Shown here piece after piece: positions 1-7,880 of a stretch of 64,000 nucleotides of DNA (positions within the stretch are counted from its first letter, which is position 1; the number at the start of each line of letters is the position of its first letter). Below the pieces are notes generated by a model that worked only from the letters and a program-made list of their open reading frames with translations, ran no database searches and was not told the origin of the DNA. The position numbers were made by a program, and so were the translations under genes. Where the stretch lies: assembly GCF_025420585.1 (NCBI RefSeq), contig NZ_JAOEGB010000012.1, positions 124,001-188,000 on the forward strand, in the 5' to 3' direction. Source of the DNA: Planotetraspora sp. A-T 1434 (GTDB taxonomy: Bacteria > Actinomycetota > Actinomycetes > Streptosporangiales > Streptosporangiaceae).

Positions 1-152
1 TTGCTACTTTCGGCAAATAAGCGATTACGCAGTGTGACTGAAAATGATCAGGGGTACGTGTGGTTGCGGATCCGACCGCGTGGGCCCGCGTGGCGGCCGA
101 AACACAAAACGGGCCCGAATCAGGTCACTTCTACATCAAACGGAGCTATTTC

Positions 153-512
153 GTGCGATTTGTACACGCAATCACGACAGGTGCGCTCGTTCTCGCCGGC
201 GTGGCGGGCACGGGCCTGGCCGCGCAGGCGGACAGCGACCCCCACCTGCCGCCCTCAGCGGTCAAGTCCTTCGACGGGTACCAGCTCGTCCAGCTTCCCA
301 ACGCCAACGTCCCGAACTTCACCCGGCGCACCGTCTACTGCCCGAGCGGCAAGCGCGTCGTCGGTGGCGGCGGTGAGGCCCAGGGCAACGACGCCATCCT
401 CGTAGGAAGCTTCCCCACGTCCGACGGCACCGGCTGGATCGCCCTCGGCCGCCAGAACAACTACAGCACGGTCGGCATCAGCGTCTACGCGATCTGCGCC
501 AACGCGAGCTGA
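153..512 (+). CDS. Small secreted protein of unknown function
   Basis: A 119-residue product. I chose the GTG at 153 because a GGAG ribosome site lies 7 bases upstream and because this start puts a signal peptide at the N-terminus: a short basic start, a hydrophobic stretch (about residues 6-22) and an Ala-Gln-Ala cleavage region. An upstream in-frame start at 60 would bury that signal. The mature part has two Cys (in YCPSGKRVVGGG and in the last ten residues), which could form one disulfide. Small secreted proteins with a 'CPSGKRVVGGG' motif are common in actinomycetes, but I know no function. A strong terminator follows directly. Confidence 0.7.
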   Translation: MRFVHAITTGALVLAGVAGTGLAAQADSDPHLPPSAVKSFDGYQLVQLPNANVPNFTRRTVYCPSGKRVVGGGGEAQGNDAILVGSFPTSDGTGWIALGRQNNYSTVGISVYAICANAS

Positions 513-527
513 TCCCCTAAATCGACG

Positions 528-570
528 GCCGTGGGGGTCGCGGGCCCGCCCGCAACCCCCACGGCTTTCG
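528..570 (+). terminator. Rho-independent-like terminator
   Basis: A perfect 11-bp inverted repeat (528-538 with 555-565) encloses a GC-rich loop and is followed by a short T run. It lies 16 bases after the stop of the small secreted protein gene. Confidence 0.7.
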
Positions 571-758
571 CCGCCGGATCAGGACCGTAGGGTCCATGCC
601 TTCTGTGCGGTTCGACGACGATGAGCTCACGGGAGTTGGCAACGGTTCGACGGCGGCGTGGCGCGAGAGCCGCCTCGCGCTCGTGACGGATCCTTTCCCC
701 GGGCCGAGTTGACAGTGCCGTCCGGGGCGGGAAACGCTCGAAGTGTCCGCGCCTCATC

Positions 759-1187
759 ATGAAGGGCGGCATGCCGATGACGAGGAACGCCCATCCCTTG
801 CCGGGCGACACCCGGGTGGCGGCGGTGACTCAGGCCCGGCTCACCCGGAAGCCGCCACGGCACGCCACCTCCGGCCGGCGCATGCTGTACACCGATGACC
901 GGCTCACTGTCTGGTCGGCCACGGTGCGCTGGGTCCGGCTCAGCGGGGAGATCGACCTCACCAACAGCGAGGCGGTCGCGCTGGTGCTCGCCGACGCCCA
1001 GCAGGGCGACGACCTGGTGCTCGTCGATGTCGGCCAGGTGACGTTCATCGACCTGTCCGGCCTGCGGGCGCTGGCCCTCCTGCCCGGCACGCCGCCCCGC
1101 CGCGGGATTCGGCTGGTGAACAAGCCGCCGTTCATGAGACGGCTGCTGCGGACGCTCGGTGGCCGGCCGGGTCAGCCGGCGGGCTGA
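759..1187 (+). CDS. STAS-domain protein (anti-sigma factor antagonist-like)
   Basis: The C-terminal 100 residues fit a STAS domain: a first strand followed by RLSGEIDLTNSEA, then LVDVGQVTFIDLSGLRAL, where the Ser of DLSGLRAL is the position phosphorylated in SpoIIAA-type antagonists. Such proteins usually bind anti-sigma kinases in partner-switching cascades in the cytoplasm. The start is uncertain: ATGs at 759, 774 and 780 are all possible, and the internal ATG at 882 would begin just before the domain. No anti-sigma kinase gene is adjacent, so its partner is unknown. The 3' end overlaps the convergent HxlR gene by 16 bases. Confidence 0.7.
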   Translation: MKGGMPMTRNAHPLPGDTRVAAVTQARLTRKPPRHATSGRRMLYTDDRLTVWSATVRWVRLSGEIDLTNSEAVALVLADAQQGDDLVLVDVGQVTFIDLSGLRALALLPGTPPRRGIRLVNKPPFMRRLLRTLGGRPGQPAG

Positions 1188-1588
1188 ACGGGCACGGGCC
1201 GTGGCTCCTGGGCGGCCCTGAGGTCATACGTCTCGCGAGCGGCCAGGATCTCGGTCACGTGCTCCTCCGACCAGTGCTTGATGCCCTCCATCAGCGAGAC
1301 CACGCTGCCGCCCAGCTCGCTGAGCGAATACTCCACACGGGGCGGAATCGTCGGATAGACCGTGCGGATGACGACCCCGTCGCGCTCCAGGTTCCGCAGG
1401 GTCTGGGTGAGGCTCTTCTGAGTGATCCCGTCGAGCCGGCGGCGGAGCACGCCGAACCGGATCGGGCCGTCCCGCAGGGCGTCGACCAGCAGGCATGTCC
1501 ATCTGTTGGCGATGGCGTCCAGCACAGTCCGCGAAGCGCAATCCCTCAGGTACGCGTTGGCGGAGAACTTTCTCGGGATGGTTTCCAC
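1172..1588 (-). CDS. HxlR-family winged-helix regulator
   Basis: 138 residues from a GTG at 1588. The open frame runs further upstream to 1660, but the family normally starts shortly before the conserved 'Cys-Ala-Ser-Arg' motif, as here, and the longer form would run through the likely operator. It carries an HxlR winged-helix core (ANRWTCLLVDALRDGPIRF, then the recognition region with GITQKSLTQTLRNLERDG) and a wing (PRVEYSLSELG). The single Cys near the N-terminus is typical of redox- or electrophile-sensing members. It diverges from a quinone oxidoreductase gene, the classic arrangement in which HxlR proteins control quinone or aldehyde detoxification genes, so it probably represses the 1685 gene and itself. 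Confidence 0.85.
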   Translation of the reverse strand: METIPRKFSANAYLRDCASRTVLDAIANRWTCLLVDALRDGPIRFGVLRRRLDGITQKSLTQTLRNLERDGVVIRTVYPTIPPRVEYSLSELGGSVVSLMEGIKHWSEEHVTEILAARETYDLRAAQEPRPVPVQPAG

Positions 1589-1590
1589 AA

Positions 1591-1640
1591 GGTACCTATA
1601 TACCGCAAAAGTGCCTTCTTTCGTTTGGATACCGGTACGC
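1591..1640. promoter_or_regulatory. Candidate HxlR operator / divergent promoter
   Basis: The gap between the HxlR gene and the oxidoreductase is AT-richer than its surroundings. It contains GGTA-N6-TACC at 1591-1604 and a second GGATACCGGTACG motif around 1629-1641. Paired palindromic sites between divergent genes fit HxlR autoregulation. That assignment is inference. Confidence 0.4.
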
Positions 1641-1684
1641 CGACGATTGGTCTCGCACATTCCGTCGCGAATGAGGAGATCACA

Positions 1685-2617
1685 ATGCGTTCCGTCACCC
1701 AGTCCGCTTTCGGCGACCCGTCCGTGCTGGAGATCGCCACGGTGGATCGCCCCTCACCTGGGCCTGGAGAGGTCCTGATCAAGGTCGGTGCCATCGGGGT
1801 CAACCCCGTCGACGCCGCCGTCCGGGCCGGCTTCTACCCGTTGCTCGGCGACCCGCCTTTCACCGTGGGGTGGGATGTCGCGGGCGTGGTGGAGACGCCG
1901 GGGCCGGGCGTGTCCGCGTTCGCACCCGGCGACGTAGTGCTGGGCCTGCTCGCGTTCCCCGGCCCCGGCAATACCTACGCCGACTACGTGACCGCCTCGG
2001 CGAACGAGATCATCCGCAAGCCCGCCGGGCTCGGCACGGAGGAGGCGGCCGCGCTCCCCCTGGCCGGTCTGACCGCGTGGCAGGCTCTGGTCGGAATCGC
2101 GCGGATCGCTCCCGGCCAGCGGGTGCTCATCCACGCCGCCGCGGGCGGTGTCGGGCACCTCGCCGTCCAGATCGCCAAGGCGCGCGGAGCCCACGTCATC
2201 GGTACGGCCGGCGCCGGCAAGCACGCGTTCCTCCGCGAGCTCGGGGCGGACGAGCTGATCGACTACACCTCGGCGGATTTCACTCAGGAGGCCGGGCCCG
2301 TCGACGTGGTGTTCGACCTGATCGGCGGAGAGTACGGCGAGCGGTCCGCCACCATCCTGAAGCCCGGCGGCGTGCTCGTCGGGGCACTCGGCGCCAACCT
2401 CGGCCTCACCCCCGAAGGCGCGGCCGAACGCGGAGTGCGGCTCAGCGCGGTCTCGGTCCGCCCCTCCCCGGCCGACCTGGCGCAGCTGCTCGCGCTGGTG
2501 GAGTCCGGGCAGCTCAAGGTGCACGTCGACCACGTGTTCCCCCTCGCCGAGGCGGCCAAGGCCCACGAGCTCATCTCGGCCCGCCGTACCACCGGGAAGA
2601 TCGTCCTGGTCCCCTGA
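1685..2617 (+). CDS. NADP-dependent quinone oxidoreductase-like MDR protein
   Basis: 310 residues; ATG at 1685 with a GAGGAG ribosome site 7 bases upstream. A zinc-independent medium-chain dehydrogenase/reductase: N-terminal GroES-like part with GVNPVDAAVRAG (about 38-49), then the nucleotide-binding AAGGVGHLAVQ (152-162) and the C-terminal HELISARRTTGKIVL typical of quinone oxidoreductases. The family reduces quinones or activated alkenes with NADPH in the cytosol. The structural and catalytic zinc cysteines of alcohol dehydrogenases are absent. Likely controlled by the divergent HxlR regulator. The next gene is a paralogue, 47 bases downstream on the same strand, so the two probably form an operon. 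Confidence 0.88.
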   Translation: MRSVTQSAFGDPSVLEIATVDRPSPGPGEVLIKVGAIGVNPVDAAVRAGFYPLLGDPPFTVGWDVAGVVETPGPGVSAFAPGDVVLGLLAFPGPGNTYADYVTASANEIIRKPAGLGTEEAAALPLAGLTAWQALVGIARIAPGQRVLIHAAAGGVGHLAVQIAKARGAHVIGTAGAGKHAFLRELGADELIDYTSADFTQEAGPVDVVFDLIGGEYGERSATILKPGGVLVGALGANLGLTPEGAAERGVRLSAVSVRPSPADLAQLLALVESGQLKVHVDHVFPLAEAAKAHELISARRTTGKIVLVP

Positions 2618-2664
2618 CGTTCGCAACGAAGACTCGTCGTAATCCGGCCGGAAGGGGCTCTCTC

Positions 2665-3624
2665 GTGCGCGCGGTATGGCTTAAGGAATTCGGTGGCCCT
2701 GAGGTGCTCGTCGCGGGAGAGGCCTCCGATCCGGTGCCCGGACCGGGGCAGGCGCTGATCGAGGTGGCGTTCGCCAACATCACGTTCGTGGAGACCCTGT
2801 TCCGCGCGAGCGGGTTCGGCCCCTTCAAACCGGAGCTTCCGGTGATCCCCGGTAACGGCGTCGGCGGAGTCGTCACCTCGGTCGGCGAGGGAGCCGACAG
2901 GGGACTGATCGGCAGACGGGTGGTCAGCGTCACGGGCGGGTCTGGTGGTTACGCCGAACTGGCCGCGGTCGACGCCGCCGGACTCATCGAGGTGCCGGAC
3001 GGCGTGGAGCTCGACACCGCGGTGGCACTACTGGCCGACGGCCGTACGGCGACGGCCCTCATCAGGGCGGCCGGACCACGCCCTGGGGAGAGGGTGCTGG
3101 TCGAAGCGGCGGCGGGCGGTGTCGGCACGCTGCTGGTCCAGCTCGCGCGGGCTGCCGGGGCGACGGTCGTCGCGGCGGCAGGCGGCGCCCGGAAGGCCGA
3201 GGTGGCACGCGACCTGGGCGCCCAGGTGGTGGCCGACTACCGCGAGCCCGGCTGGACGGACGTGGTCCGCGAGGCCGTCGGCGGCGTGGACGTCGTATTC
3301 GACGGCGTCGGCGGACCCATCGGCCGCTCGGCTTTCGAACTGCTCGACCGTGGCGGGCGGATGCTGAGCTATGGGCTGGCCAGCGGCGAATGGGCGGACA
3401 TCTCCGACGGCGCCGCCGCGGCCCGGGGGGTGACGCTCGTGCGCGGGCCGTCGGTGAAACCCGAGGAGATGAGCGCGCTCACCGCGAGCGCGCTGGCCGA
3501 GGCGGCGGCGGGCCGGCTGCGCGCGGTCATCGGGCAGCGGTTCCCGCTGGAGCGGGCGGCCGACGCCCACGCCGCCATCGAGTCACGCGCGACCGTGGGC
3601 AAGACCCTTCTTCACGTGCGGTAA
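2665..3624 (+). CDS. Second quinone oxidoreductase-like MDR protein
   Basis: 319 residues from the GTG at 2665, where the product begins with VRAVWLKEFGGPEVL, the usual first strand of the family. Nucleotide-binding AAAGGVGTLLVQL lies at 148-160 and the C-terminal ESRATVGKTLLHV matches quinone oxidoreductases. It has no zinc ligands. It resembles the gene before it only in fold, so it looks like an independent member rather than a recent duplicate. Probably co-transcribed with the upstream gene and under the same HxlR control. Substrate unknown. Confidence 0.85.
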   Translation: MRAVWLKEFGGPEVLVAGEASDPVPGPGQALIEVAFANITFVETLFRASGFGPFKPELPVIPGNGVGGVVTSVGEGADRGLIGRRVVSVTGGSGGYAELAAVDAAGLIEVPDGVELDTAVALLADGRTATALIRAAGPRPGERVLVEAAAGGVGTLLVQLARAAGATVVAAAGGARKAEVARDLGAQVVADYREPGWTDVVREAVGGVDVVFDGVGGPIGRSAFELLDRGGRMLSYGLASGEWADISDGAAAARGVTLVRGPSVKPEEMSALTASALAEAAAGRLRAVIGQRFPLERAADAHAAIESRATVGKTLLHVR

Positions 3625-3707
3625 GCGGCGACTGCGGGCGAACCGGCACCGCCGGCTGTTCGGAAAACCGTTTGGCCGGAGGGCGTGGCGGCTGCGAGCC
3701 TCGCGTC

Positions 3708-4487
3708 ATGACGACGAAGCGGACGTTCGAGGATTTGGTCGCCGAGGCGAACGCCGTCTCAGTCGAGGGCTGGGACTTCTCCTGGCTTGACGGCCGAGCG
3801 ACGGAAGAGCGGCCCTCGTGGAGATATTCACGGCTTCTGGCCGAACGGATGGCACGCGCGACGGCCGCGTTGGACCTCCAGACCGGTGGCGGCGAGGTGC
3901 TGGCGGGCGTTCCGCGGCTCCCCGCTGTGGCGGTGGCCACGGAATCCTGGCCGCCGAACATCGCCCGTGCGACCGCGAGGCTGCGCCCGCGCGGGGTCGC
4001 GGTCGTCGCCGACGATGACGAGCCGCGGCTGCCGTTCGGTGACGGGGTCTTCGACCTGGTGACGAGCCGCCATCCGGTGACCACGTGGTGGGCGGAGATC
4101 GCCCGCGTGCTGCGGCCCGGCGGGACGTACCTCTCCCAGCAGGTCGGCCCCCGCAGCGTCGTGGAGCTGACAGAGCACTTCATGGGGCCGCAGCCGTACG
4201 GCTCGGCACGGGATCCGGAACGGGCGAGAGCGGCGGCGGAGGCCGTGGGTCTCGAGGTGGTCGACCTCCGGCTGGAGGCCCTGCGCACCGAGTTCTCCGA
4301 CATCGGCGCCGTGATCTACTTCCTGCGGAAGGTGATCTGGATCGTCCCCGGGTTCACCGTCGACCGCTACCACACCGAACTGCGGGCCCTCCACGACCTC
4401 ATCCAGGCCGAGGGGCCGTTCGTCGCCCACGCGACGCGGTTCCTCATCGAGGCCCGGAAGCCGTCCCTCCGGGCGGTGAGCGGTTAG
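3708..4487 (+). CDS. SAM-dependent class I methyltransferase
   Basis: 259 residues from ATG 3708. ALDLQTGGGEVL (about 53-64) is a methyltransferase motif I, LPFGDGVFDLVTSRH is motif II, and EIARVLRPGGTYLSQQVG is motif III, the pattern of the UbiE/Methyltransf_11 group. The C-terminal part (FLIEARKP) ends as in many actinobacterial paralogues. The acceptor substrate cannot be read from sequence and no biosynthetic neighbours help. It follows the quinone oxidoreductase pair after about 80 bases and may or may not share their transcript. Confidence 0.82.
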   Translation: MTTKRTFEDLVAEANAVSVEGWDFSWLDGRATEERPSWRYSRLLAERMARATAALDLQTGGGEVLAGVPRLPAVAVATESWPPNIARATARLRPRGVAVVADDDEPRLPFGDGVFDLVTSRHPVTTWWAEIARVLRPGGTYLSQQVGPRSVVELTEHFMGPQPYGSARDPERARAAAEAVGLEVVDLRLEALRTEFSDIGAVIYFLRKVIWIVPGFTVDRYHTELRALHDLIQAEGPFVAHATRFLIEARKPSLRAVSG

Positions 4488-4526
4488 CCGTACCTCCCTG
4501 AGCCGGCCGGCCGTACGCTGATCTCC

Positions 4527-5282
4527 ATGCCGGGATGGGACGCCACAGTTCGCCTGTTCGCCGCGATCTCGATCACGAGCGCCGTGGGTTGCACCGCCGC
4601 GCCGTCACCGCCGTCGGTTTCGTCGGCTCCGTCGGTGCCGTCGGTGCCGTCGGTGCCGCGGGAGAGCCCCCCGGCGGCCCAGCCGTACGGCGCTGACAGC
4701 GTCGTACGGATGACCGCCTTCGCGAGCGCCTGCGACCGGAAGATGGAAGCGACGGGCTTCGTCTACGCCGCCGAGCGAGTGATGCTGACTGCCCACTCCG
4801 TGGCCGGGGCGGACCGGGATCTGAAGGTCGTCCTCGACGGACGGCCCTTCGCCGCGGAGGTGGTGCTCTTCGATCCCCGGGTAGACGTCGCGGTGCTGCG
4901 GGTCCCTCATCTCCCCGCGAAGCCGTTGCACCTGAACACGAAAAGGCAGAGCTCAGGCGTGGTGATCGGCTACCCCAGGGGCAACACCACGCCGGTCGCC
5001 GTGCCGTCCGAAGTGGGCTGGAAGACAGAGGCCCTGTCCTACGACATCTACAACCGGGACCGCACCACCCGGGAGGTCTACAGCTTCACCGGCCCGCACA
5101 TCACGCCGGGCATGTCAGGGGCGCCGCTGATCTCCAAGGCGGGCCAGGTGCTGGGCATGGTGTTCGCCACCGACACGGATCGTGACGACAAGGGCTACGC
5201 GCTCACGGCCAAGGAGATGGCCGCGGCGGCGGACACCGGAAGGCGTGCGGCCGGCGTGGCATCCACGCAGGAGTGCAACTGA
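4527..5282 (+). CDS. Trypsin-like serine protease lipoprotein
   Basis: 251 residues. The N-terminus is a lipoprotein signal with a lipobox ending at Cys22 (SAVGC), followed by a Pro/Ser/Val linker encoded by a 9-base repeat. The S1 protease fold follows with His90 (LTAHS), Asp120 (DPRVDVAVLRV) and Ser197 (PGMSGAP), spaced as in MarP/HtrA-type proteases of actinobacteria. Unlike MarP it has no N-terminal membrane bundle, and unlike HtrA no PDZ domain; it should be anchored outside the cell by lipid. Substrate unknown. No clear operon partner. Confidence 0.82.
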   Translation: MPGWDATVRLFAAISITSAVGCTAAPSPPSVSSAPSVPSVPSVPRESPPAAQPYGADSVVRMTAFASACDRKMEATGFVYAAERVMLTAHSVAGADRDLKVVLDGRPFAAEVVLFDPRVDVAVLRVPHLPAKPLHLNTKRQSSGVVIGYPRGNTTPVAVPSEVGWKTEALSYDIYNRDRTTREVYSFTGPHITPGMSGAPLISKAGQVLGMVFATDTDRDDKGYALTAKEMAAAADTGRRAAGVASTQECN

Positions 5283-5311
5283 TCACCTGCGGAGACCGGC
5301 ATGCTCCTGCC

Positions 5312-6015
5312 TCAGGACCACCGTTCGCCGAGCCGGCTTCTCAGCCAGGGCAGTGCCGTACGGCCCTGCGCGCCCTGGAACGCCCGAAGGGTCGGCAGTC
5401 CGGGCGGCGCGGGCTGCCTGGCCTGGCGGACGAAGTAGCCGGCCATCGCGGCGAGCACGGCGGTGACCGCGTCCGGGTCGGCCTCGGCGTCGCGGGCCGC
5501 GACGAGCCGGCGCCATCCCTGGAACATGTCCCCGTACCGGTCGGCGACCGCGGGCGCCTCGATGGGACAAGGGGTGAGCGTGGCGGAGAGGTCGTTCACC
5601 ATGGCGAGCACCCGCGCCAACTCGTCCGGGCGCCACGGCTCGGCGGGAAGGCGGCCGTCGACATGCTCGAAGAGCAGGACCACCCAGCCGTCCTGTTCGA
5701 ACGTGGTGATCAGGCGAGGGACCGGCGCGGTATGCGGAAGCGCCGCCGCGATCCGCGCCTCAGCCCGGTAGATTTCCACCGTCTCGGAATTGCCCTCGGG
5801 GTCGGCCGCTTTGACGAACGCCCGGCGTCCGCCGGCCAACGTGAGCGCCGCCGCGACCGCCGGGGAGAAGCCCGTGACGGCGCTGACCGCTTCGACGACA
5901 TCCCCGCCGAGGATGTGTCCTCCACTCGACGCCGTACCAGCTCTGGGACCGATGCCCAGGCGATGCGGACTCCTCGTGCGGGCGGCGCGGTCTGCTCATC
6001 AGGGGTCCGAGTCAT
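5312..6015 (-). pseudogene. Broken aminoglycoside-phosphotransferase-like gene
   Basis: The likely start is the ATG at 6015 (MTRTPDEQ, then VPELVRRRVED). The reading frame then changes near 5915-5930, and the rest reads GGDVVEAVSAVTGFSP, AGGRRAFVKA and EARIAAALPHTAPVPRL, which is the N-lobe of APH-family kinases. After FQGWRRLVA the frame jumps straight to a family C-terminal tail (GYFVRQARQPAPPGLPTLRA). The catalytic HGD-x4-N loop and the metal-binding Asp motif, about 100 residues, are absent. The gene therefore carries at least one frameshift plus an internal deletion and cannot be an active kinase. The frameshift alone could be a sequence error; the deletion could not. Confidence 0.75.
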
Positions 6016-6058
6016 CGCCACATTTTCCCAACGCCCCACCGACCAGCGCGAACGGTTT

Positions 6059-6490
6059 TCACCTGCTCATCTCGTACCTGGCGGCCAGGTCGCAGACGAG
6101 GGCGATGCAGGCGCGGAGAGCGTCGTCCGCCTCTCCTCGAACTTCGACCGACACCTCGGAGCCCCCGACCGCCTGGGCGAGCGTGACTTCCAGCGTGCCT
6201 TTCGTCCCAATCAGGGGGTAGCTGTACCAGAGCTCTGCCCGCTCGTCATCGGTGTTCGGCAGCGCGGTACCGACCGCTTGCCAGTCAAGGTCGTCGAACT
6301 CGTAACCGACGAGCGACGCGAGGATCTCGCAGAAGACCCACGCGTTCGCGTCCCAAATCCATCCCGCATGGATCAGACCTGGTTGATCAGGCACCCGAGA
6401 AGCGCTCCGGATCAATACACCGCGGCGCCGACCCGTTTCCACGGCCGTGTCCTGCTTCGAGGCCACAGCCGGAACTTCCTCATCAGACAC
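6059..6490 (-). CDS. Hypothetical protein
   Basis: 143 residues with no signal peptide or membrane segment. Codon use is normal for the genome and the middle is rich in acidic and aromatic residues (YEFDDLDWQAVG, WYSYPLIGTKG). It reads as an intact soluble cytoplasmic protein. I do not recognise the family. It lies just upstream of the broken phosphotransferase on the same strand, so it may have been co-transcribed with it. Confidence 0.55.
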   Translation of the reverse strand: MSDEEVPAVASKQDTAVETGRRRGVLIRSASRVPDQPGLIHAGWIWDANAWVFCEILASLVGYEFDDLDWQAVGTALPNTDDERAELWYSYPLIGTKGTLEVTLAQAVGGSEVSVEVRGEADDALRACIALVCDLAARYEMSR

Positions 6491-6672
6491 CCACGCGATT
6501 ATGGGCGATCTATCGGCTATGTCGTCAAGCGGTGGTGGCTTCCCAAGGCGTCAGCCGAGCTCTCGGATCGGGTCCTCCGAGTCTGAGGAGCTCCTGATCG
6601 GTGAGCGTCAGGCCGGCCGCGGCGGCGGAGTCCTGGATCGACGACGCGGGGACCGGGGTACTGACGTCGTGC

Positions 6673-6699
6673 GGCTCCCGCGCCCTCCTGGCGGGAGCC
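6673..6699 (-). terminator. Terminator hairpin
   Basis: A perfect 9-bp inverted repeat (6673-6681 with 6691-6699) and 9-base loop lie 5 bases beyond the stop of the ABM/Ddn fusion gene. It lacks a clear T run, as is common in high-GC genomes. Confidence 0.5.
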
Positions 6700-6704
6700 G
6701 TACA

Positions 6705-7763
6705 TCACGAAGTGCCCTCACGCTCGACGACGACCAGCGGGATCTCCCGGCCGGCGCGGGACTGGTACGTGTCGTAGAGCGGAAAGATCGCTGTCATCCG
6801 TTCCCACAGTCGCGGCTTCTCCTCCGCGGTGGCGGTACGGGCGCGGGCGGTGAACCGGTCACTGCCCACCTGAACGGTGACCTGAGGGTTCGCGACCAGA
6901 TTGAGGTACCACGCGGGGTGGTGTGACGACCCGCCGTTCGAGCCCACCAGCAGGTAGCGATCGCCGTCCTGCCCGTAGATCAAGGCGGTGCGCCGGAGCT
7001 TTCCCGATTTCCGGCCCCGGGTGGTGAGCAGCAGCGTCGGCCAGCCCTGGTACATGTGTCCGCTCTCGCCGTTGGTCTCGACGTAGGCGCGGACGTGCTT
7101 GGCCACCCACTTCGTTGGGCTGTCGAGCACTTCGTCCGATGGAGGTGCGGAAAGGCTGCGCAGCAAGTGGTATCGCCGGAATCCGCCACTTCTGACCCCG
7201 GGGAAGGCGAGGACCCGCCGCCACTCGGGCGACGAGCCCACCGTTCCCTGGCCGGACCTTTCGATGGCGTCGCGATGCGCCTGCTCATCGGTCCACTCCG
7301 CGTAGTTGACCACCCTGGTGCCATCCGTGCTCACGTGGAAGTGGCCGGAGATCCCGCCGGGAGGCGGCTCGGTCTCGGCCGCCAGCGCCTCGAAGACCGT
7401 GTCGACCCAGCTCCGCTGCCGCTCATGATCGGGTCCGTCGAACTCGACGCTGACGGCGACGACGCATCCCGGGACAGATGGCTCGTCTTGCACCCTGCTG
7501 CGGTACAGCGAATACTCGATCGGCTCGGCGTCGGTGAGTCCGGCCAGGAACTCCCGGTCGGCTTCGCCGTACGTCCACTGCGTGTAGGTCAGCACCGTCT
7601 CGCCGTCAGTGCTGAGGAACGCGCTGTAGGAGAGCAGCCCCTTCGGCCAGAGCACCTGCTCCAACTCGGCGATCTTCACCTGGTCTACGGGCGATTCGAC
7701 GATCAGGACGGTGCCCGCACCGGGCAGGGTGATGTCGGGGAACGTGTTCTGGCTGACTGTCAT
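6705..7763 (-). CDS. Fusion: two ABM-like domains plus Ddn-type F420 reductase
   Basis: 352 residues; ATG with a GAGGAG site 4-5 bases upstream. Residues about 15-95 and 98-190 each look like an antibiotic-biosynthesis-monooxygenase/dimeric alpha-beta barrel repeat (LTYTQWTYGEADREF and VVNYAEWTDEQAHRDA are equivalent segments). Residues about 225-348 are a deazaflavin (F420)-dependent nitroreductase domain: GWPTLLLTTRGRKSGKLRRT, then LVGSNGGSSHHPAWYLNL and PQVTVQVG, the F420-binding signature of the Mycobacterium Ddn family. The family reduces quinones, nitroaromatics and similar compounds with F420H2. Its start faces a SoxR-type regulator and a MerR-type promoter, so it is probably switched on by redox-active compounds. 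Confidence 0.8.
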   Translation of the reverse strand: MTVSQNTFPDITLPGAGTVLIVESPVDQVKIAELEQVLWPKGLLSYSAFLSTDGETVLTYTQWTYGEADREFLAGLTDAEPIEYSLYRSRVQDEPSVPGCVVAVSVEFDGPDHERQRSWVDTVFEALAAETEPPPGGISGHFHVSTDGTRVVNYAEWTDEQAHRDAIERSGQGTVGSSPEWRRVLAFPGVRSGGFRRYHLLRSLSAPPSDEVLDSPTKWVAKHVRAYVETNGESGHMYQGWPTLLLTTRGRKSGKLRRTALIYGQDGDRYLLVGSNGGSSHHPAWYLNLVANPQVTVQVGSDRFTARARTATAEEKPRLWERMTAIFPLYDTYQSRAGREIPLVVVEREGTS

Positions 7764-7834
7764 GTCTCTCCTCTGCGGCTCATCACGGATCCGGCGGCAT
7801 ATGGCGCTCAGCGGCAGCGCGGTGCCGCACCGGA

Positions 7835-7865
7835 AGTGTCGAACCTGAACAAAGGTTCAAGTCAA
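7835..7865 (-). promoter_or_regulatory. MerR/SoxR-type promoter with 19-bp spacer
   Basis: Read on the minus strand there is a -35 TTGACT (7865-7860), a 19-bp spacer (7859-7841) and a -10-like GACACT (7840-7835). The spacer holds a palindrome: GAACCT at 7841-7846 with AGGTTC at 7853-7858, and an overlapping TGAAC-N4-GTTCA. An over-long 19-bp spacer filled by a palindrome is the hallmark of promoters activated by MerR-family proteins. It drives the F420-reductase fusion; the SoxR-type gene starts 16 bases away on the other strand. Confidence 0.65.
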
Positions 7866-7880
7866 GCTAGTGTGATCCGT

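Noticed and set aside
1-405. 134-residue frame at the window start
   Set aside because: It overlaps the secreted protein gene in another frame and shows Arg/Ser/Pro shadow composition.
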